Assembly (NCBI RefSeq): GCF_047495875.1
Contig: NC_092467.1
Span: forward strand, 29,109,066 to 29,173,065
Origin: Pithys albifrons albifrons
Taxonomy: Eukaryota; Chordata; Aves; Passeriformes; Thamnophilidae
DNA length: 64,000 nucleotides
Direction of reading: 5' to 3'
Below are positions 1-14,000 of the stretch, piece by piece. Below the pieces are notes generated by a model. It saw only the letters and a list, made by a program, of their open reading frames with translations. It was not told the DNA's origin and did not search any database. Position 1 is the first letter of the stretch. Each line of letters begins with the position of its first letter. The position numbers were made by a program, and so were the translations under genes.

Positions 1-1772
1 ACTCTTGAGGTCCTGAGACAGGCAACTTCTATTGAACAGGGGGAAATGGCACTTCCAGGTACAAAATGGGACATCCAGTTAATCCTGGTTTGCTTTTGGG
101 ATTTGTCACAGGGTGAAACAGAGTTTGACAAATATGAAAGGAAATTTTTGCCAGTGTTGTGGGTTTTTAAAAATATTAATAAAGTGTAAAAAGTGGCCTT
201 AAAATACCTATCTGGCTGGGTCATTGTCGCTTTCTGAAGTTCCCATGGCAGACATTCTCATGGAGCTGTTTACTTGGTTTGCTTATCAATGTGAATTATA
301 TTTCCCACTCTGCACCTGTCACCATGGGGCTTTTGTATATCACCCATGGCATCTAAACAAATAGTGGGAATCTCTTCATGTGAGGGTTGAGATACTTGGG
401 CTGCATAGGGAGGCTGAACAGGGAAAGAAAGACGGCAAACAAAATAATCTACATTTTATCCATAACCTCTGTGCAGAGCAGCAGGTCATGCAAAGCCATC
501 TGTGCCGTGTTTGGGGATCTCTTGGACAGGGGGAAATCCTACCATGTTCCTGTAGGTACCATTTCCAGAAGCCAGAATTGCACCTGCTGCCTGAGCACGA
601 GGATGTGCTGGCTCAAAAGAGTGATGATTTCACCATGAGAAAATGAACTTAGGGCATGGATATGCCTCCTCAAGGGCTGTGGGGTGTGTGTGGAAGAAGA
701 GCTGCATTTGAGAAAAGTCTGTAGAAAACAGATATTTGTCATGGAACGTTGATTTAAGCAAACTGTGAGAGCCAGGCAGATGACTCGAAAATGTGTGGCT
801 GGCCTGGACTTTGTGGCATTGCCACAGTGGTTTATAGTGTTTGGAGGAAGAGTTATGACGCAGAACAAATCAGATAAAAAGCTTGTTTAAATGCGATTAA
901 ATGGGTCTAAAAGCTGCCCATTTTATGGGAAGGAGCTGCAGGCACAATGCCAAGCTGTAGCATGATGTATGTTTCACCAGCTTGTCATATCCATATGGGC
1001 TGATTCAGAGGAATCTGTTTTAAAGTAATCCAAACTATTAATTTATGGGTGTTCGCATCATCAGGCCTAAGTGCGTGAAGGGAAGATACACCCAACGAGG
1101 TCATAAAATGGTACCAAGATCTTCTGCTTTTAAAAACAGCAGTTTAGATGTTCAAGATTGTCATCCTCTGACATCATCCCAGTAACCATTAGCACTGGTG
1201 GGGCGGTCGTGGTCTTGTCATTTCCATATGGAGTAGTGTTTGTTGGCAGGCAGCTTAAATGAGAAGGGATCACTGGGACTGGACAGCCCTGCAAGGGAAG
1301 TCATGTTGCAGCTGGACCAGTTATCCTTGCAATGAAAACGCTCCTTCAGCCAACGAGTTTCTTCTTTGATGGTTTAACCCAGAGAATTGAACTGATCAGA
1401 AACGTTCCCATGGAACATCATCCTTAAGCCTGGCTTATTTTGCTGGAACTGCACTGAGCACAGTTGACTTTCCCCATGCTTGAGGAAGAGAGCTTGAGGA
1501 AACCCACCTGTACTCCTGGCAGATCTCTTCCAGGACAGGAGAAACACAGTGTGTATAAGTCCCTGGCTCCCGAGCGGATGCACCTGGTGAATTTGCCCCA
1601 AGGCCAGGGATGTTGGGAGCTCTGCAGCTGCCCACTGAAGCTGACGAGCTTTGACATGCATTTCATTGCGAGGCTGCAGCAGGGTCTGGGGAGCTTCTGG
1701 CTTCCTGGAAATTGCTCACTTTTGAAAAAAAACCTGAAAAAGTTTCTGTTCAGTTTGGACAAAACCCAAATT

Positions 1773-1784
1773 TTATATATATAT
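1773..1784. repeat. Short (TA)n run
   Basis: A short alternating TA run, followed directly by tttaaat. It is too short to be a useful microsatellite and has no apparent link to a gene. Confidence 0.6.
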
Positions 1785-4700
1785 TTAAATCCTTACATTT
1801 TCAAGGCACTGGAAACAGTGCTTTTCAGCCAGTTCTACTTGATAGTTTTATAGGCTTTGCCATAATAAAAGCAAACTGAGACGAAACAGAAAAGCCCTGC
1901 TTAGTAACAACAGGGGGTGGGGGAGTGGGAAGGGAGGCCTTAACCAGAGACAGGCTCGCTGAGTGGCTGCTCTGCCAGAAGAGGACAAAGCACATGTGCC
2001 AGGAGTGGGATTGAAATCACATGGGTGCAAGGCTTTGCATCTCAGTGGCCCCTCCATCCAGAACAAACCAAGGTGTCTCTTTGGGAAGTGGGGTGTTCTG
2101 TCCTGAGTGGTCACTGGTCTCTCTGCCCAGGTGAATACTGGGTTATTTTTCAGGCACATGGGAGCAGATGCTTTTAGCCTCTTATGGCTGTCTTCCCACA
2201 TATGGAGCTTTGCTTTGTCGCCAGACCCTGCCAAAGACCCAGTCCTCCTTTTGACAACAAAGGACTGTTTTTATTTACTATGAAAGCTGGTCTGGCCTTG
2301 GTTCTATGTTTTGTATATTATTCATCTCGTATCAGTAGTACTGGAGCTCCGCTCACATGTTTCTTTCCAGTAAGCTATCAAGTCCCAGTTTGGAGGGACA
2401 AGGAGGTCAAGGGCAGGGATAGTAAGTCAGAAGAGACTTAATACCTCACTGTCTTCATTAACATTAACCAGCCAGGTGTCCGTCTCCCCCTTGGATAATG
2501 TCACATCCTCCCTTTGTGCTGGGAGTAGTTATGGCCTGTCCTGTTTCTGCGTGGGGGACTGAGTGATAGATTAGCAGTTAGAGCCTGGGTCTGTTCTGAC
2601 AAGCTTTTGCCTTCTTGCTTCCTAACTCAATTCTCTCCTCAGTGGAGGGACCTGTCTGAGTCACACAGTCACAGGAAAACTGGTTGCAGGGAATCTCTCA
2701 GTTGGATCAGGACTATCATCAAAACTAGGTCAGATGGCCATGGCTTGAAAAAAAACCATGGAAGCAGATGTAAGATGACCTCTAGACAACCTTTTCCAGA
2801 GCTGAATTACCTAGTTATATAAAAAGTTTTTGTAATATTTAAACTCAGCTTCCCATATTTCAATTTGTGTTGCACCTTTTATTAACTTTATCTCCTTACC
2901 TAGAAGCGTTTGGCTCCATGACCATTGTAACCTTGCCTCACGTAGTTATGGGTGACTGTTGGACACGTAGACCCTCCCTTTGCCTCCTCTTCATGAGGCT
3001 GTACAAGCCCAGCTCCTGTATCCTGATTTTTTACCCCAGTTGGCAATGAACTGCTGAATCATCAATTGCCATGCTCTGAGCCCAGCTGTCCAGCCCATTT
3101 TCAACCCACACAATGATCCATTTGTCCAGTCCATACTTCCTCGGCTTACAAAAGAAATTCCCATGGGAAGTAGGATCAGAAGCCATCCTAAAAGTAAAGT
3201 ATGTTACAGCACAGATCTCACTTTGTCTCTATAGCCATCATTTCATCACATAAGGCAATCAGATTGGTAAAGTGTGATCTGCCCTAGGTAGTTCATCATC
3301 AGGTAGATCATCTGTGTTGACTATTCATTATTTATCTTCTAGAACTTCCCATGTGTGGAAATGGACTCCAGAAGGTGTGTTCTGTGGTTCTTCCAGGGGT
3401 GAAGGGAACCCAGCTGCCTGAAATCCTTCCCCCCGCCTCTCTGATAGATGGGTAGATGTTTGCTCAGCCTTTCTCTGGTCATTAAGGACTTCCCCTGATC
3501 ACTGTGACCTTTTGCAGGTAAGAAAGGCTGATCTAACAGTCACATCATGCAGCTCCCTCAGTACCCTGAGGTAAAACCCAACCATCTCCATGGATCTGAA
3601 TATTTGTACCTCCAGCATGTTGTCTCTAGCTTATTGCTCATCCACTGTTGTCTGTCCCTGTCTTTCCCAAGCAATTCTGGTTTGTGCAGAGGTTTAGGAG
3701 GAAGATTTACTGGTGAAAACCGTGGGGAAAAAGGATATTTAGTACTTGGGAATTTTCAAGCTCTAAGTGGCTGCTGTCAGGGGCCTGTCTTCCACAGAAA
3801 TGGCCATTTTTTTCAGTGACCTTATCCCATTTGAACTGGGTAATGGGACTGCAGGGCAACATGTTGTAATAATCCAGAGCTCAGTGTGAGACAGGGATTA
3901 GCTTTGCTTAGTATCTGAGTTCCAGCAGATCAGTCTCATATAATGTGAATTCAAGGGAGGATGAATTCTCTATGTAACTTTGATATGCTTGTATCTCCTC
4001 TTATTTTCATGGATATTTTGGGTAGTAAGCCCCTTATCTTCAGCTATGTGAACAGTTTTCTAAACATCTGTCAGTAGCACCCGTGCCCATCTTGCTAATT
4101 TGGAATGCCAAGATGCCTCCAAACCCTCAAGAATCTGTATTTTGCTACTAAAAATGCAATGCAATTTAAATTGTGATGTGCCTTGCTTTGTTCTGTAAAC
4201 TTTATTTGCAAGGCAATCTTTAGCCATAGGAAGGAACTCATTTCCAGAAGGAAAACATTAGTGATGGGTGCAGTTGTGAAGGGTGGGAGTCAGGGTTGTG
4301 GTTGAACTGGGCCTTGGAGGTCAGATGGTTATCAGAACCAGCTGAGCTTGAAAAACCAAGTGAACAAATAGGTCTCTAGCATTTGGGCACTGTATTAAAT
4401 AGGATTTGTGGTACTTTCTGCTTCAAGCTCTGCCAAGAATAGCATGAGTAGCCTTTCTTATTGAAAACTGGCACATCTGGTCCCAGTCCTAGATGGAACT
4501 AGTGGGACATGAAAAAATATGCTGCATTACTAGTATTTGTTTTGAAACCTTTACTAGGGGATTCAACCCAGGCTGGACATTCATAGTGTTACGTGATCTT
4601 GGCTTTCTTTCTCAAGCTCTGCACTCAGCAGCAGAGCAGCTCATGTGTCAGAAAGTACTGATCATCAGGGAAAAATGGGATCTGCTCTGTTCCTGTGCTC

Positions 4701-5997
4701 CATTTCCCCAGAGTCCCTTGGACACCAAGCTCTCTCCAGAACCATCTTTCAAAAGTATCATAACATTCTTGCATAGAGGAAGAGTTAATTCAGTCAACCT
4801 ACTGAAGGAAAAAGAGTGGAAAGATGAATTTATTTGGTGGGGCAGACTGATGACAGCAATAGGAGGGGAGCTTGGATGTGTACTGGCCCTTTTTGGGTCC
4901 TTATTCCCAGGCCAGCTTCCCCATTACTGGCTCATACCACCCACCCCACTGGGAGAGAAGGCAGAAATAAGAAGTGGGTGGATTTTAATTCACTATTTCA
5001 AAGATGTTGCTGCTGTGTTTGCAGATGGTGGCAGCAGATGACAGAAATGAGCTCATTTTCCCTCTGTACATTTCTTTCATCTCTAAGGAAAAAAAATCTT
5101 TAAAAAAGATCTTCTAGTAGAAATGTGGAGTTTTCTCCCTCTCAATTTCTTTTTCTTCAAGAAAAAGGTAACCAAAGCAAAAGAAAAAAAATTCTTGCAA
5201 TAATTTCTGGATTATATTTTCCAGATTTCTCAGGGATGGCCCATTTTACATAACTCCCTTATGGGCCCCAAACTGAGATAACCTGTGTGCTTTTTACCCC
5301 AGCTCATCCCTCTCTGATACACCTGCCCTTGATATTGACTATTTTTCATTCTCAAAGTTCCTGTTTGTCAATTATTCCTGTTTTTCTGTGTCAGGGAATT
5401 TCTGCATAGAAAATCTGTCTGTTGGGTTCCTCTTGCTACAGGCAGGATATGGAGTGATCTTCTCATCCCTGGCTTCAGCTGTTCTCCTCTTGGTGGCTAT
5501 TTCTGAGCTTGGGTTTGCCAGTGGCTCCTGTTTGTTCCATGGGGATAGAAAATGCAGGATGGTTGGTTTCCCCAGCCAAGAGTCAACTGGTTGATCTGGA
5601 CAACATCTAGACAAGAAGACAAAATGTGATGGTCTGGACAATTAGCCTGTGTTGGACTCACATATGATTTCCAGCCCTGAGCAGACCCAAGAGCATAGAC
5701 TGAGTTCATGGTATCAAGTGAACTGTGCACTGTCTTGGAAAACTTCTGCATTTTTCAATCCAGTACAGCAAGACATCCTTGGAGTTCAGATGAGGGACTT
5801 CAGGACCTGATTCCACGTGTTTCTGCATGACACTTATTTCCCCTAGTGCAGCCCAAAGAACAAAAAGGCAAAGGGAACTTTAGCCATCAGATACAATCCT
5901 GTCTTAATGCCCTCCTTGATCTCAGTTTGCTTTTAGATTCTGCATGTTTTAATCAGACAGTTGTACTGCCAGTAAGAAAGAACCACCACCTTTTTTA

Positions 5998-6020
5998 CTC
6001 TTTTTTTTTTTATTTTTTTA
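5998..6020. repeat. T-rich homopolymer tract
   Basis: A T tract interrupted by single A residues. It is simple low-complexity DNA with no flanking sign of a retroposon. Confidence 0.75.
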
Positions 6021-6631
6021 GGAAGAATACAACAGGTTGTTTCCCAGAGGGAGATCTCCTTGCATGATTCATACTCTTCAGCAACACCTCTTCCTCCTGC
6101 ATTCTCAGTTTTCCACTGTGTGTTCCCAGTGGGATGATTTGTGCTGATCTTAGCTCAACAGGCTTTACAGGTCCCCTGGTTACAGCCTAATAAGTGGGGT
6201 GTAATTATTAAAGGAAAAAACAAAACCATACCAAACCCATAATGACATTTCTTAAAATAATACGAATTGCCCATTCAGCTGTTCACACACTGCAAAGTAG
6301 AACCCAGACCCTTTCTTGAGCTGAAATCCTTCTTGAAGCCTGGATCCCATTGAGGATTTAGGACTGGATTCTCATTTATATTGAGGTCTCTTGAGCCAGC
6401 AAGCACAGGATGTAAATTATTTTTACTCTCACTTTCACATGAGAATTAGGCCTTTAGAGTCAACTTGAGTTACCTTGTGTTGGCTGCAGCAGTCCCACAC
6501 GACCACCTGTTGTTTCTTGGTTAAGCTTAGCAGTATTTAAGGTTTTTTGGCAGGAATACTTCCTTTCTGTGTGTTTTCATAGCCCTGGCCACTAGGTGCT
6601 ACTGCAACACAGACACAGTGGTGGTTACACT

Positions 6632-6728
6632 GAACTGGCCAAAATCGTGGCCCTGGTAGCCCTTCCAGGGATGGGGCATCCACAGCTTCTCTGGTGAGGC
6701 ACTGGAACTCTGAGCTGCAGTGCCTCAC
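6632..6728 (-). mobile_element. CR1 LINE fragment (3' UTR part), minus strand
   Basis: The plus strand reads cttccagggatggggcatcc followed by acagcttctctgg and, further on, agtgcctcacat. This is the reverse complement of the CR1 3'-UTR wording (gaggc...ccatccctggaag). The element therefore lies on the minus strand. About 14 extra bases separate the ctctgg and tgcctcac parts, so an insertion or local rearrangement has occurred. Neither the octamer tail nor any reverse transcriptase part is present. It is a short, old, dead fragment. Chance similarity is possible but unlikely given two collinear matches. Confidence 0.6.
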
Positions 6729-7139
6729 ATCTCCTTCCTTTCAAATAGTTCATTTATAGATCTCAGTCACAGGGTTTAGGGCTAAAAAGAGAGCTTGGAT
6801 CTTCTAGGCTGATATCCTCATTGTAGTAGATACTAGATTTCAGTGGTTAACCTGGTATGGGGATCAGCTGGTTGTGTTGGCAAAAGGATCACTACCAGAA
6901 AAGCATCTTCTCAACCTGAAGACATCAAGAGAGGAACAACACTTATTTTCCATGGTTATTTGTACTACATGTCTACCCCTGTTTGTGCCTTCCCACTTGT
7001 TTGATTTCACCTGCCATGGAATAGGGAAGAGGTTTTCCTCAAATGTGTGCAACCAGGAATCAAACAGGGAACAAAAATAGATGCAGTAGATCTGCTCTGT
7101 ATTCTTCCACTGAAGTTTCTTTCTGGTTTATATTTTGGG

Positions 7140-7171
7140 CTTTTTTTGTTTGTTTGGGTTTTTTTTCCCCT
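7140..7171. repeat. T/G-rich low-complexity tract
   Basis: Two T runs separated by gtttgtttggg. This is simple-sequence DNA. I saw no splice acceptor consensus immediately 3' that would suggest a real exon. Confidence 0.65.
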
Positions 7172-9631
7172 GGAAGAAAACGAGTCCTTAGTAAAGTGGA
7201 ATTTTTAATTAAAACAACAAAATAAAACTTGTTCTTTTAAACCTCAAAATTGAAAAATCTGGCTTTAGGAAAATCGTGCTTCTTGGGTTGTCTTCATTTG
7301 ATATCTTCTATCCTCAGCATGATGCTGTCTTTCATAAGACTTAATTTGTGTAATAGAAGCCAACAATAAAGGCAGCAAATGTTCCCTTTGCCCTGTTGCT
7401 AGTTTTAATTTATCTGGGCTGGCTTCAGCACCTCCGAGGAGGCAGCAGAGGGACAGTTTGTACAGCTCAGCCTTAGAACAAATATATTAAATGGAGACAG
7501 AGAGTCCTTATTCTCACGGGCTCTGTTTTGTCCCTCTGAGCAGTTTTCTTGCTGCAACATGGCCTAAGGACCCACAGGTCTTACGGGTTCCTGCCCCAGC
7601 TCGGTCCCCGGCGCTTCTCCGGTTCATACCATCGCAGTCTGGGCTCTGTACACTGAGATCTTTGTGTGATTTTTTTCGCGGTGAATGGGCCATCTGCCAA
7701 GAAGGCCAGGCAGAGCTCTGTGCATTTGGTAGTTCTGAATAATTCTGCTGCTGTCTTCTGTAAACTAAGTGAGAACGCTGAGAATTTTGTTGGTGTCCTC
7801 TAATGCTCTGATAGTTTTACTCTTAGCTTCTAGGAACAAAACAAACAATCTTTATCTATTGAGCTTGTAAATTTTGATTGCTCTTGACATGTTCTACTGT
7901 TCTATGCTGTTTTAATTACTCCCCTGCCTTGTAGTTGGAGCAGGAATTCAGAGCTGATTTAGTTTATCATGCATGTAATGCAACTTAAAGAAAAGCATTT
8001 CACTAGAGAGCTTCGACATTGTTCACTTGTGTTTGGTCTTTGTTTTACTGCTAAGCTTTTCTTTTGAATGCAGGATACAGACTGGAGGAGACATTTGTGA
8101 ATAATCTTAGTGTTTGTTACTATTTTTCATCTGCTGCCCAAGAAGCTTGACCATTCTGTGTTGAGTCCATGCAGAATGGGAGTGTTTTTGCACCAGCCTG
8201 AATTCCAGAAAAGATGACGTGACCAGTCAGGGGCCACAGCAGATCTACACAATGTGATCTGTCCTGTGGTGTTAGTGGGGTTTGACCTATAAATTAAATC
8301 CAGAAATTAATTCACTCTTCTTCCCAAAAGGGCATGCTGGGTATTGCCTGCTGAATGAAGGTGGTGTTGGGCCATGAGGGGACCTGTGCATGGCTGGCAC
8401 TTCTAGTAAGGTTGCTACCACTTGGTTTGATCTGTTTTCAAGCAGTGTTTTCCCTCTCCTTTATGCTGTCTTTCAAGGACTTGCAATGTTTCCAGGTCAC
8501 TGGATGACCATTGGTGCTGGTAGTCATTCAAGGACAGAAATCACTGTAGTTTTTAGGCATGTAGCGAAAGTTTCAGCTCAGCAGCATTTGCTCAAATGAG
8601 AGTTTGCCAAGGAATGAACTCTCTGTCCAAGCAATAAATACCTGAGATGCTGCTGTGTTTGCTTCTTTGTCAAAGGCTGACCTTCAAACATCATCCCAAC
8701 CTGAAGGTCTTTAAAACAGCTCCCAGAACCTGGCATTTTCTTACTGATGGGGAAGAACTATTAAGAGGGCTCAAAGAAAAAAGTCTTTGGAAGCTTTTTT
8801 AATGGAGGTTGAGGGAGGAGAGAAGTTTGGCAATGCAAGATAAAGCAGTAATATTACACAATTTTAATGCTGCCTCCCACTGAAGCAATGATTTGTAACA
8901 TTCTGAGTCAAGAAATGTGCACCATCAGCATTAATAAGTTTGCAAGAAAGAGAGTTTGGCCAACATAAAAAATTTTAGATTTGAATTGAGACTAATTTGC
9001 CTTCCAAATTTGCATGTTTTCCTTGTACTCAAATTGTGCTTCTTTTTGAAGGCACTAAAGCAGATCACTTAATTCCTGTTGCACCAGTAAACGTCTGCTT
9101 GGACACTTTCCTACCCATAGCAAAGTGCACTGTCTGTTGTCCAGTGCCACCTCTCAGCCACACAGAGCGATTCTGTTGTAAATAATAATATCAGGGTATA
9201 GTTTGACAGAGTGCCACAATGCTGTTGTGGCTTGAATAGTACTTTGGGAGGAAATAGTTTAGAAGAACCATTCAGTTGGTGCTCTTTCAGGCTTGGATAC
9301 TTAAAAAAGAGCAAGACTTAAAATACTTTGTCAGACTGTTTGGTATATTACAGTAGACTGGCTGGTGAGTGTGTGTGTCACCATCTTCTCTGAGACAGGA
9401 TATGTGTCATGAATCTTGTAGTGCCAAACCTTACAAGATATTTTTCTTCAACTCAAGTGATGGATCGTGCTTTTAGAATATGACTGCAGGGCTTAGTGTA
9501 GTGACAACATGACATTTTTCATGGTCATAAAGTGGCTACAATAGATCTGAAGTGTTGTGAACCGCAAATAGTTAGGAACAAATTTTATCTGCTACTCAAA
9601 GCCTCATGTAGATTGCTACATCTTTCCTTTA

Positions 9632-9646
9632 AACAATTGTTATTGT
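9632..9646. promoter_or_regulatory. Candidate SOX-type inverted binding site
   Basis: The 15-mer aacaattgttattgt contains ACAAT and its inverted copy ATTGT overlapping in the middle, followed by a second ATTGT. SOX HMG proteins bind (A/T)(A/T)CAA(A/T), and such inverted pairs are a known dimer arrangement. The site is seen directly, but its function is inferred. In A+T-rich DNA this arrangement can arise by chance. Confidence 0.2.
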
Positions 9647-11013
9647 GCTTTCTGTGCAAACATTTGCTTACGAGCTGAGCCTGAAGGTTACAAGTTCAGA
9701 GTTTTCCCTGTGCAAGAAAATGGTCTGTATTGCTGATTGACAGTGGACCCATTGGGTCCTCCAAATGGGGTTTTCCTTTGGAAATGCTGATCTCCAACAG
9801 CTCTTCTTTACATGATCATGTTCTCTCCATCTCCCTGTCTTTACTCTGTATCAGAGCACACCATTTCGTTTCTGCAGAGGTCATGTAGAGGCTCCTGCTC
9901 TAGGCCAAACTAACCCCTCATATTGTCTTTGTTCTCAGTGCAGGCCTGAAGCTATGAGCCCTTCTTTATTGAAGGTGGCACAAGTATTATTGGCACCCCA
10001 CCAGGAGATGCCAAACCTCAGCAAATATATCAACAGGAATTATATTTGTTGTCTTGACAGGCAGGCACTGAACACAGACCTCTGTGAAGAATTCTTACTG
10101 AGTAACTGTTGAAAATATATTTAGTGTCAGACAACTAGTGTCTTACTGAGATAGTGACTTTATTTCTAGACAACCTACCACCCATCAGCTGCATTGCCCA
10201 CCTGCAACTCCACTGCTTCCAGAGATGCCTGGAAGCACCCAGGAGCATCTCCAGGTGCAATCTGTAGTCTTATGGCAAAGTTAATAAACCTTCCTGGAAC
10301 CACAAGAGCTCCAAGTTTCAGAGAATTGATTGGCTTTGTGGCATGGCCCAGAAATAGTAGGTATCATGGCCATTTTAAAACTGTTTGGATAATCTATAAT
10401 CCTTGTTGCCTCAGATAATGGAGGGCTGAGTGTGTCCTGAAAGCATATGAAGGACTGTGCTGCAAACGAGTCTCTGCAACAGCTGGTACTTGTGTTTGGC
10501 TTTTGATAGTCATCAGTAGAAGTAACAGCATCAACATATATGAACTCTTTTTACATCCACCACTTCGAGGTAGGGCTGGCTTGGCTTTGGCCACAAGACT
10601 CTCTTTTATTTTCCTTGGTTCTTTCTTTTGTTTTCTGCACTGACACCTGAATTTTTGTCTGCTAATTTGTTATATTTCTGGCACTGGATACCTCTTGGGG
10701 CCAATACCTTTTTAGAGTCCCTAGAGCAGGAGACAGTAAAGGAGCCAAAGCTGGAGAAAGACTTGGAATACACATGCAGCAGAGCACACAGGTGGAGCAG
10801 TGGGCTGGTCCAAAGCAACAGGAGTCAGCTTTCATTCCAAAGGCCAACCATCTGTCTACACTCCGTTCCTGTGCTGCTGACTGAGTAATTCCAGTTTCAG
10901 CTTGAGAGGGCTGGTGTCAGTTGGCCTGACTTTTGCGGGGCAGTGACTGCAGTTTGGTCCCCTCCACCACCAAAATTCTAACTATGGACTTCTAACTAGT
11001 AGTAGCCCAAACT

Positions 11014-11076
11014 ATGCTTGGACTTAGTGGTCTTGGAGGTTATTTTTCCAATATAAATGATTCTATGGTTCTGAAT
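11014..11076 (+). mobile_element. CR1 LINE 3' end, degraded
   Basis: The segment reads cttggacttagtggtcttgg, then a short 'tttttccaatataaatg' variant of the usual 'cttttccaacctaaatg', then the tail gattctatggttctg. This is the terminal ~60 bp of a CR1 3' UTR including its octamer-repeat tail, in sense orientation. The rest of the element is missing, as expected from 5' truncation during target-primed reverse transcription, or has decayed. Substitutions in the tail suggest an old insertion. Confidence 0.75.
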
Positions 11077-14000
11077 GTTGATGGCATAGCATGTATTCCT
11101 CTTTATCTTCTGTGTAGGTTGATTAGGAAGCTGCTTATGGTCAATCCCTTTCCCTTCCTCAGATATCTGAAATATATGGTGTTAAAAACCTTATTCACTA
11201 TGACTTAATATGCTTTTCCCCCTTAGGGCCTCAGGGATTGTTCCACACCAAACTACCTGGCCTTGTTATGATGACAGCAGACAGACATGGCCATTGCTCT
11301 TCCTTGCCCAGTGCAGAAATATCTCTTTACCAGAAAGGGTTAAGGATGTTCCATGTGTATTAGGTATACACTGGCAGTGTTAAAATTCACACATCCTCCT
11401 GATTCAGTGAGGACAGCTCTGAAGTGATCTCATGGAAACCTCTCAGGAGTTTCTCTATGATTTCACATGGGCATATCTTCATTGTAGACACAGAGGACCA
11501 AAAAGCTGCCTTGTAGCCAACCTGCTCGTGCCTTTTATGAGTCCTCAACAGATGAATGAATCTGGTGCTTATGCAAGAGAAGGGATTATTTGTTCTACCC
11601 CCACATTTCAGAGATTTGGATCATGCTTCACATAATTTTGATGATGTCTTGTTCCCCATCCAAAGTATTCTGTAAAGCTCAACATTACTCCTCTGGGAGA
11701 AGGAAAGAAACCTGACTAAGACTTTTATAGGGCAGGACAGAGTGATGAAAAACTATAATGTGACAATGTTGTATCAGCTCAATTTGAAATGATTCAAAGC
11801 TCCTTCTCTCTTTGGGAACTCACAGAGGGCTTGGGCAGGCCACCACCACTACACAGCAGTTCCTAAATCCTAGCTGTGCACCCAGGAGGCCTCTGGATGT
11901 TGCCAGCCAATTTATGGGCATGTCTCTGAATCCCAAAGTGGTGACCTGTCCATTCAAAGCAGCAAGAGCAGAAAGCCCCTCTATTTGTCCTGCTCATGGG
12001 ATTTATCTATAATCCCCTTGAAATCCATGGGCATATGGCCTATACATCAGAGTGATAGTAAAGCCATTTGTGACTGAAACAAAAAATTGTTTTGAAATTT
12101 TTATGCTAATTTAAGGCCAAATGTTGCAATACTCTCAACCATTTGCATTGTGCAGACTCACTCAGTGAGAAAAGTGAACAAGTTAGAAGGCAGAAAAAAC
12201 CTGAATGCATTTTAGGAGCTGAATGTTCTTACCCTGCACCCAGTAAATTAAATAAGAAATCTCTTCCCTCCGTGTATTTCTTTACTAGAAGAGAGTTTCC
12301 CAATCACAGTAACTTATCTTCCAAGCTGCAAATATTGCAAGTTTCACTCATCAAGAGTTGAGAAAAATTCAGCTGTGCAGTCTCTTCAGTGGCAAATGTG
12401 AACATCACTGCTCATCCTTTTCAGCTGTGGCACCATATGAATGGTACAAATATTGTAAAATTGCCCCTCCACCTCCTTCCTGCTCTCCCTCACCCACCAC
12501 AGCTTGGCATGTGCAAAGTTTGCTTTGCACACACATAGCCAGGCAGTTGGTAACAACCCTCCAAAATCAAAGATTCTTGGGCATTGTGCAGGCAACTGAA
12601 AAGAGCAGTTATCTTCAATCTGCCTGAAAAAGCCCAGGGTGTAGTAGGAGTAGTGTGAATTGGCCTTTATTGTTGACAAAAGTAATGAGTCTTCATTTTG
12701 CTTTGGTAGAGAAGGCAGGGAGTGCAGCAGCATTTCTTCTACTTGTGACAAGAAGTGAAAATACAAATGTGATGGGGAAGCAAATTAATTGTGAGGGTCC
12801 TAATTAAAATCACTGGGAGAGGTATAGCATTTCAGTGCAGAGAAGCAGATGAATATGACCTTTCTGTGAACTTCTCAACCCTACTAGAAGCATAAATTTG
12901 AAGTCTCCTGGCGGAAAAGTGTTCTGGCACTGAACTGGTGTCTACAATCAGGATTTTGTCTGCAGGTATCAATGCACAAAATCTCTGCCTCGTGGAGCTC
13001 TGAGTCCCCTGAGGCTTCTTATGTTTTGCCTTCGTTTGTTATAGTCCATGTCAGAGGGTTTCAGTGGCCTGGCCTGGCTCTGGCTGCTCCCCTCTCCTTC
13101 CAGCCTCCAGCATTTCCTTGATACACAAGGAAAAACTCTGCAACAAGAAGGTGGTGAGAAAGACCACAGTAACTGGAGCAGAACAGAAAGCTGTGTACTG
13201 CAGAAATGTTTGCCAGAGATATATAACTTGTCTGCTACCAATTGTCACAAACACTTAAGGCAAGCAATTTATGGCTGTGTGGCTCACACTTACCCTGCTA
13301 GGTTTCCATCTCTGACTCCTAGCTGGCATGTTCCATTGATTCCTCCGGAGTTTTAGGGCAGGGCAAAATGAGCATTGTGAAACAGATATACTCCTTTTCT
13401 GTAAAGAAGTGGGGGGAATTTTTGGCTCCCTCATCATTAGGCAAACGTTTTTACTGAGTGACAGCTGTTTCTGCTCAGAAACGGGACACAAAGTTTGGCT
13501 TTGTTTTAATCCTGGGATGTTTATCACAGCACTTTGAAGCATACACCCTTCATTTTCCCCTTCTCTATCTCTCCAAAGCTTTGGGGTTGAGAAGGAGCAG
13601 GAAGAGGAAGGGTTTTCAAAGGGATGTTTCACTGTTAAAAGTTCAGCATGGCTCTTATATGTGATTTTCCTGGTTGGCAGCTTTATGGCTAAAACCTCTG
13701 TTTTAAAATTGGTGCACACTGGTGATATCATGAACATGCCACATGGTGTCTGATGGCCTTCAGTGACAGCAGATTTATAGCATTTTCCCTCATAAAAATC
13801 CTCTGCCTTGCCATAATAGGTCCAGCTGGAGTTATGAAATCACCAAATGGACGCTGCTACAGTGAGGAAGTTTGGCCTTTCCAGTCTCCTTAATCTGTTG
13901 CTCACAGCGCACATCATAGCCTGGTACACTGGAAATCACAGTGCCCATGTAGTGCCCTTGGAATGGCTCCCTTATTCCCATGGAGCCATGGGGTCTGATA

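Larger units (their letters stand above)
1..6631. other. Unique non-coding sequence
   Basis: I see no gene or recognisable repeat here. The longest open frame is a 182-codon stretch at 4493-5041 on the plus strand. It resembles no family I know, has no domain-like composition, and lies in A+T-rich sequence where such frames occur by chance. Minor low-complexity sites are a TA run at 1773-1784 and a T-rich run at about 5998-6020. The interval reads as intergenic or intronic DNA. Confidence 0.7.
6729..11013. other. Unique non-coding sequence
   Basis: No gene or clear repeat is visible apart from the T-rich tract near 7.15 kb and the SOX-like site at 9632-9646. Open frames are all under 90 codons and look random. 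A match to the start of miR-133 at about 10955-10966 was examined and rejected. Confidence 0.65.

Noticed and set aside
4290..4335. Faint CR1-like wording (gttgaactgggccttggaggt)
   Set aside because: Too short, no tail and no further collinear match.
4493..5041. 182-codon open frame
   Set aside because: No resemblance to a known protein and no supporting signals.
10955..10970. miR-133-like start (tttggtcccct)
   Set aside because: The match ends after about 11 bases and no hairpin partner is visible upstream.
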